DNA of 64,000 nt from Pachypanchax playfairii. Lineage: Eukaryota > Chordata > Actinopteri > Cyprinodontiformes > Aplocheilidae. The translations under genes and the position numbers were made by a program. Each line of letters begins with the position of its first letter. The first letter of the stretch is position 1. The DNA lies in the NCBI GenBank assembly GCA_006937955.1, contig SSNP01000007.1, positions 5,432,521 through 5,496,520 of the forward strand. Direction: 5' to 3'. The notes beneath the pieces are model-generated. The model searched no databases and was not told the DNA's origin. It saw only the letters and a list, made by a program, of their open reading frames with translations. Of the stretch, positions 59,401-64,000 are shown piece by piece.

Positions 59401-60889
59401 CTCCCCTACTGAAGACAGAGTGTGGACTAAATTAACATAGATGTGTGTCTAGACAAGGTCTGACAAAGTCAATCAGCCAAATTAGCACCTTTACTCAGGC
59501 TGACACTCTGTGCCTGATCAAGTGTTAAGACTCGTTTTACACAGGAGGTCTTCAACAAACAGAAATAGGTGTACTCACACACGGGCTCAGCCCACAGGTG
59601 ATGATGGTTTTCCAGCATTAGGAAACAACCCGACACCTGACAAGTACACTATACATGGAGACTGACATACTTAATGTTTCATTGACTGTAACAGGAGATG
59701 ACTTCAGCTCATCTGAACATAAGTTTTTATGCAGGTTTGTTGGTGTCTTTTCATGTTCATGTACCTCCTCCTTAACCACCTGCTTCACTTTTATTCTTAT
59801 TTTACATCCCAAATCTCCTACAGCCAGATCTGGAACGTTACAGTTTGTTGGTGGAAAATTTTCATATACTTTTATCCACTTCATCACTTCTTTCTTTCTT
59901 TTCTTGTTTATTACTGAGACTGATTTTGAATGACTGCCTGAAACAAGGAAGAAAAAAAAATTCAGTGACTCACAACAGTTCTAATAAATCTCAAAGCAAA
60001 CACAAGACATGCAGCACATTTTCTGATAACATCATCATATGAGGTTAACTAACCAGATTATCTGTGGTTAACTGTAGTTTCCACTGAACATGTCAGATTT
60101 GTTCCAGTCTTTTAAAGTACGCTGGAACTCAACCTTTAAACCAACCAGAGCTAAAATTATTATTTTTAAATGGGCCAGATATCTTGAAATGCTAAAAAAT
60201 GTACTTATTGTGTCTTTTTTCACAGATAAACTTGGGAAACTTTAAGTAAAGAAAAGTTGTACTTTCAAACCTGGTTCCACCTCCAGCTTTAGGCTCCTTG
60301 TAGCTCTTTAAAATAGTTCATGCCCATAAAAGCAGAAGAAGCAATCCCCCCCAAAAAGACAATAATGTTTTGCAAGTAGCCTTTTCCTCATTTTTCGAGG
60401 TGATTTGGAGGTGAACACTGGATAGAATAAACTGTAAATGAATAAGTGACGGGCTGTTATACTGTGCAGCCACATCTGCACAAACACCCCCAAACCGTCT
60501 TAAAGAGGATCATGGAGAAAAAAAAAAACCTTTGTGCTGTCTTTATTTTTTCACTGATTTTTGAATTATATTATAGCTTTTTTTTTGTCACACCATACTG
60601 TGTTATATTGAATCTTGTCATACTATCACAACAAGCCATGTTATCATATCATATTAGAGCATGCATTGTATCAAACACTGTACAGCAAAAGTACTCTTCA
60701 AGTGTTCTAATCATCTCCATGACAACAGCTGTATAAAATCAATCTGCAACATTTGTGAAGTTCATTGATTTCAAGCCATGATGGGACCTCAGCAATAAGT
60801 CAATTTGTGCATGTTTCTCATTACTAAACATGTTACAGTCAACTGTCAGTGATTTATAACAAAGTGGAAGTTATTGGGAATGACAGCAT

Positions 60890-61620
60890 CTCATCCATGA
60901 AGGTGTAAGGTCACATAAACTCAGAGCAGGTCAGATCATGCTGAGGAGCACAGCGAGCAGAACTACAGACCTCCAAACTTCATGTGACCTTCAGATCAAT
61001 GTACAGAGAACTTCATGGAACAGGAGTTCATGGCTGAGCAGCTGCATCCAAACCTCACATCAGTGCAATGCAAAGTGTCAGATCAGTGGTGTAAAGCATG
61101 CTGTAGGCTGTAGAGCAGTGGAGATTTGTTCTTTGGAGTGATGACTCATGCATCTGATCAATAAGTCTGAGATGGTAGTGGAGAACAGTCTGACTGTATT
61201 GTGCCATGTGTAAAGTTTGCTGGAGGAGGGATTATGGTGTGGGCTTGTTTTTTGGTTGAAATCGGTCCCTTCGTCTCATGGAAGGAATCCTTAATGCTTC
61301 AGAAGACCGAGACATATTGGAAAATCTAATGCTTTGTGGAAACAGTTTGAGGATGACCCCTTACTGTTCCAACATGACTACACATCACCAGAGAAGGTAA
61401 GGTCCATAAAGACATGGATGAGTGAGTCTGGTGTGGAGGAACTTGACAGGCCTGGACAGAATCCAGACCTCAACTGAAAAAGCAACTTTGAAATGACTCA
61501 CAGCAAAGACTGAGTTAGGCCTTCTCGTCCCACATCAATGCCTGACTTCTATAAGAATGATCAAAAATTCCCTTAAACACACTCCTAAATCTCCTCATTA
61601 TACCTAAAGGAACAAGGATG
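60890..61620 (+). mobile_element. Degenerate Tc1/mariner transposase copy
   Basis: Plus-strand relic of a transposase gene. Decayed pieces in the correct order include QCKVSDQWCKA-like sequence, a DDE-region stretch (GGGIMVWxC-like around 61215-61240), PLLFQHDYTSPEK, IKTWMSESGVEELDRPGQNPDLN, and a C-terminal block near 61500-61590. Stops and small deletions break the frame, so it is inactive. Confidence 0.8.
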
Positions 61621-64000
61621 GAGTGTCGTGTGTGTAATAAGCAGCAATCCCAATATACAGCCATCATGTTTTATTTTGTATTTTGTATGGTTATTGATTC
61701 TTATCATGTTGTCTTGAATCATTATGTATTATATATCTTACCTTTCAGATTTTTAGATGAAGCATCTTCAAGAAACAAGAAAAGAAGTCCAGTGGCCTTT
61801 TACAGTAAAAGAATCACTATGTCTCGGATTATTACCAACATCCTAATCTATAGTAGGATTTAAGAGCAGAAAATTAATAATGACGTGGACTCAACAGAAC
61901 TAGAAGCTTTTAGCGAGAAGAATAAAATAAAAAAATAAAAACAGGAAGATTGTTTTTCTTACCATGATGTTGATGGACTGTGATACTTGTCAATGGGGGG
62001 TGCAAAGAAAATCCCTGACCTTACCAAACTTGGCCTGAACACAAAAATGCTTTTCCTTTCATTCTTCTTGTTGTTTTGACTGTGCAAAATGAATCTTTTT
62101 TTCTAAAATACAAATTAAACAAATATGCTATTTTCTGCACCTTTAAAGTCAGATTTCTCTTTGTTTGCTCATGGAAATCTAAACTACACTTTTGCATACC
62201 TTTATCCTTCCACTGGTGTTTTTGTAGCCAAAGTAGGATCAAGCCAAACTCAGATTTACACAGCCTGCCACACTGAGGTGGATTTTGTGCCATTTAAAAT
62301 CACAAAGGAGAGCTAACCAGCTGCTTTTAACACATTTCATCTCTTTTCATTGGCTGCACATCAGCTGTCTCTCTCTAAATAAAATGTAATTTGTACAACA
62401 CTTAGCGCTTAACAGATATTATGGTGTTCTACTTAAATTGTGGCATGGTAACTATTCGAATGTGGAAACCCCACACACCAGCCCGGGCCTACTCAGATAC
62501 ACAAACACATACATGCAATCAATCAGACGTGGAACTATGCTGCCGACATGTAAACACACCACAAGAGTCCTTCTCTCTTCTTTCACTCCTCATACAGAGG
62601 GAGAGAAGGCCCCTTTTCACATTCTCTCCCAGTTCCTCAGTCTCTCAATCTTCTTCACACTGCACTCTTTCAGCCTCTATCTTCTTTTTTTTTTTACAGC
62701 TCTGCAGATATATAAACACCATCACCAATCATCATTAAAATCATGTCAGCGCTTTTCTGCACACAGGACTTCATGTGATGTCTTCATACACATTCGCGTT
62801 GGTGCACAATGTTGACATGCACACAGAAATGGAAAGTTCGGACAGAGTGTTTTTCACATGCTTTAAGCTGGTTTCTTCAAAGAAAATAAACATATATTGA
62901 CAGAAGCAAAACATCTGTATTTAAGGTGAACTTATTGTATATTTGTGTTTTCCGTTTTGGCCACAACCCAGCAGGTCGTCGTCAGGTGAAACAAAGTCGA
63001 TTTTCAGCCTCGTACTACAGTGTTTATGTTGATTTCATTCAGTAGGCTATTGTCATAAGAGGTTTGCATTTTTTTCCCCCAAATTTCCCCCATGTTTGAC
63101 TCTGTTTACAAAATGAAATTGATATGCCTATTTGGTCAGTATGTCTTTTTTTTCCTTTCTCTCTCCAGCTGGAACTCTTCACCTGTCTCTCCCAGTTTGT
63201 CTAAAACTACTTCCTTGAATTGAGTTTTTTTGGAAACAACAGCGATGTTCCAGGATTCAGGGAGATTTATCTAAACAAACAGCTGCAGCTCATCCGATGG
63301 TTGTCTTCATTCCATCACTGTCATTCTTCTCTTCACGCTTGACTGACTTTGATGATTTAAAAATCCGTGCTCCATTAAGATATGCAGGTATGTACAGATA
63401 GACCTGCTTTAAGCAGCTTGAGTTGGTGAATTTCTATTAACCTCCTACTCCTCCTCTCATTTTCATCTATACTTATCAATCAAGCGCATAGCTGACTTCA
63501 CATGGCATCTTAATTATATTTTGCCCAAAGCACCAGAAACTAACTATTATTTCTTAGCTGGGATACATTGCCTCAGGTTTGCTGTGTGTTTGTGGTAAAA
63601 TGATTAAAGAGCATTTTAATTAGAAATAGGCAGAATGTATGCCTAATATCGACAAGATGGTCTGAAACAAGATCGTCACACAGAGAGTCTCTACAGAGCA
63701 CGGCATTAAGATTAAAGAACAGGAAAGTTTGGGGTTTATTCTGTAATAAAAGTCTGTGTACATAAAACATGCAAACATGCTAACAAGATTAAAGCACTGA
63801 TTGAATTACAACAGCTCTGAGTCGGCATTCAATCTGACGATGGAACTGTATTTAGACAAATTTCAACACTGATGCAATTTAGATGTTTTCCAAAATGTTT
63901 TTACCTTTTCATGAGGTGCATGTGACCTTGGCAAAGAGGGGTTGACTGCCGCTTGAAAAGAGATTAAAAAAAGGTAATGAAAACAATAAAGATACTGTAT

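Larger units (their letters stand above)
53386..64000. other. Gene-poor intergenic DNA after idh3g
   Basis: 10.6 kb with no coding exon I can support on either strand. It holds Tc1-like relics at 55990-56155 and 60890-61620, an AC microsatellite and a CTCF-like site, listed separately. The rest is AT-rich. Short open frames (for example 59618-59887 minus, 57199-57540 minus) resemble no family I know. Confidence 0.55.

Noticed and set aside
59618..59933. Overlapping open frames on both strands of about 90 codons
   Set aside because: No family resemblance, no splice or start context, and opposite frames of equal quality; most likely chance in AT-rich DNA.

Overview
The window is vertebrate nuclear DNA, almost certainly from a teleost fish. 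It has spliced genes with GT-AG introns and many teleost-type transposon relics (Tc1/mariner, a hAT-like MITE, L2/Rex-type and RTE-type LINE tails). The AT-rich non-coding DNA carries GT/AC microsatellites, and every protein has a clear vertebrate orthologue. A percomorph is likely, but the species cannot be named from sequence alone.

Four protein-coding genes are present. (1) 1-5.9 kb, minus strand: the 5' two-thirds of phf8, a PHD-finger/JmjC histone demethylase; its 3' end lies beyond the left edge. (2) 7-41.3 kb, minus strand: wnk3, a WNK kinase. 24 coding exons were reconstructed in frame, giving a predicted protein of about 3,178 residues, far longer than mammalian WNK3 (about 1,800). 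The extra length is mainly two giant exons rich in Gln/Ser/Thr/Pro. A non-coding first exon is proposed in a CpG-rich promoter near 40.8-41.3 kb. (3) 43.1-48.7 kb, minus strand: fam3a, predicted at 230 residues. (4) 48.9-53.4 kb, plus strand: idh3g, the gamma (regulatory) subunit of mitochondrial NAD-dependent isocitrate dehydrogenase, predicted at 395 residues. The last two genes are head to head across a short GC-rich interval that looks like a bidirectional promoter.

The rest is introns and intergenic DNA: wnk3 intron 1 (31.7-40.8 kb, with LINE and SINE-like relics), wnk3 intron 2 (24.4-30.5 kb), a repeat-filled gap at 41.4-43.1 kb, and about 10.6 kb after idh3g with transposon relics and no gene I could support. 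The genes are not an operon. Their linkage is of interest because the human orthologues sit on both arms of the X (PHF8 and WNK3 at Xp11.22; FAM3A and IDH3G at Xq28).

I saw no sign of a new multi-gene system. The most unusual items are the enlarged Q-rich wnk3 exons, an unlabelled basic/aromatic wnk3 exon needed to keep frame, the open 87-nt intron in fam3a, two in-frame microexons, and the shared fam3a/idh3g promoter.
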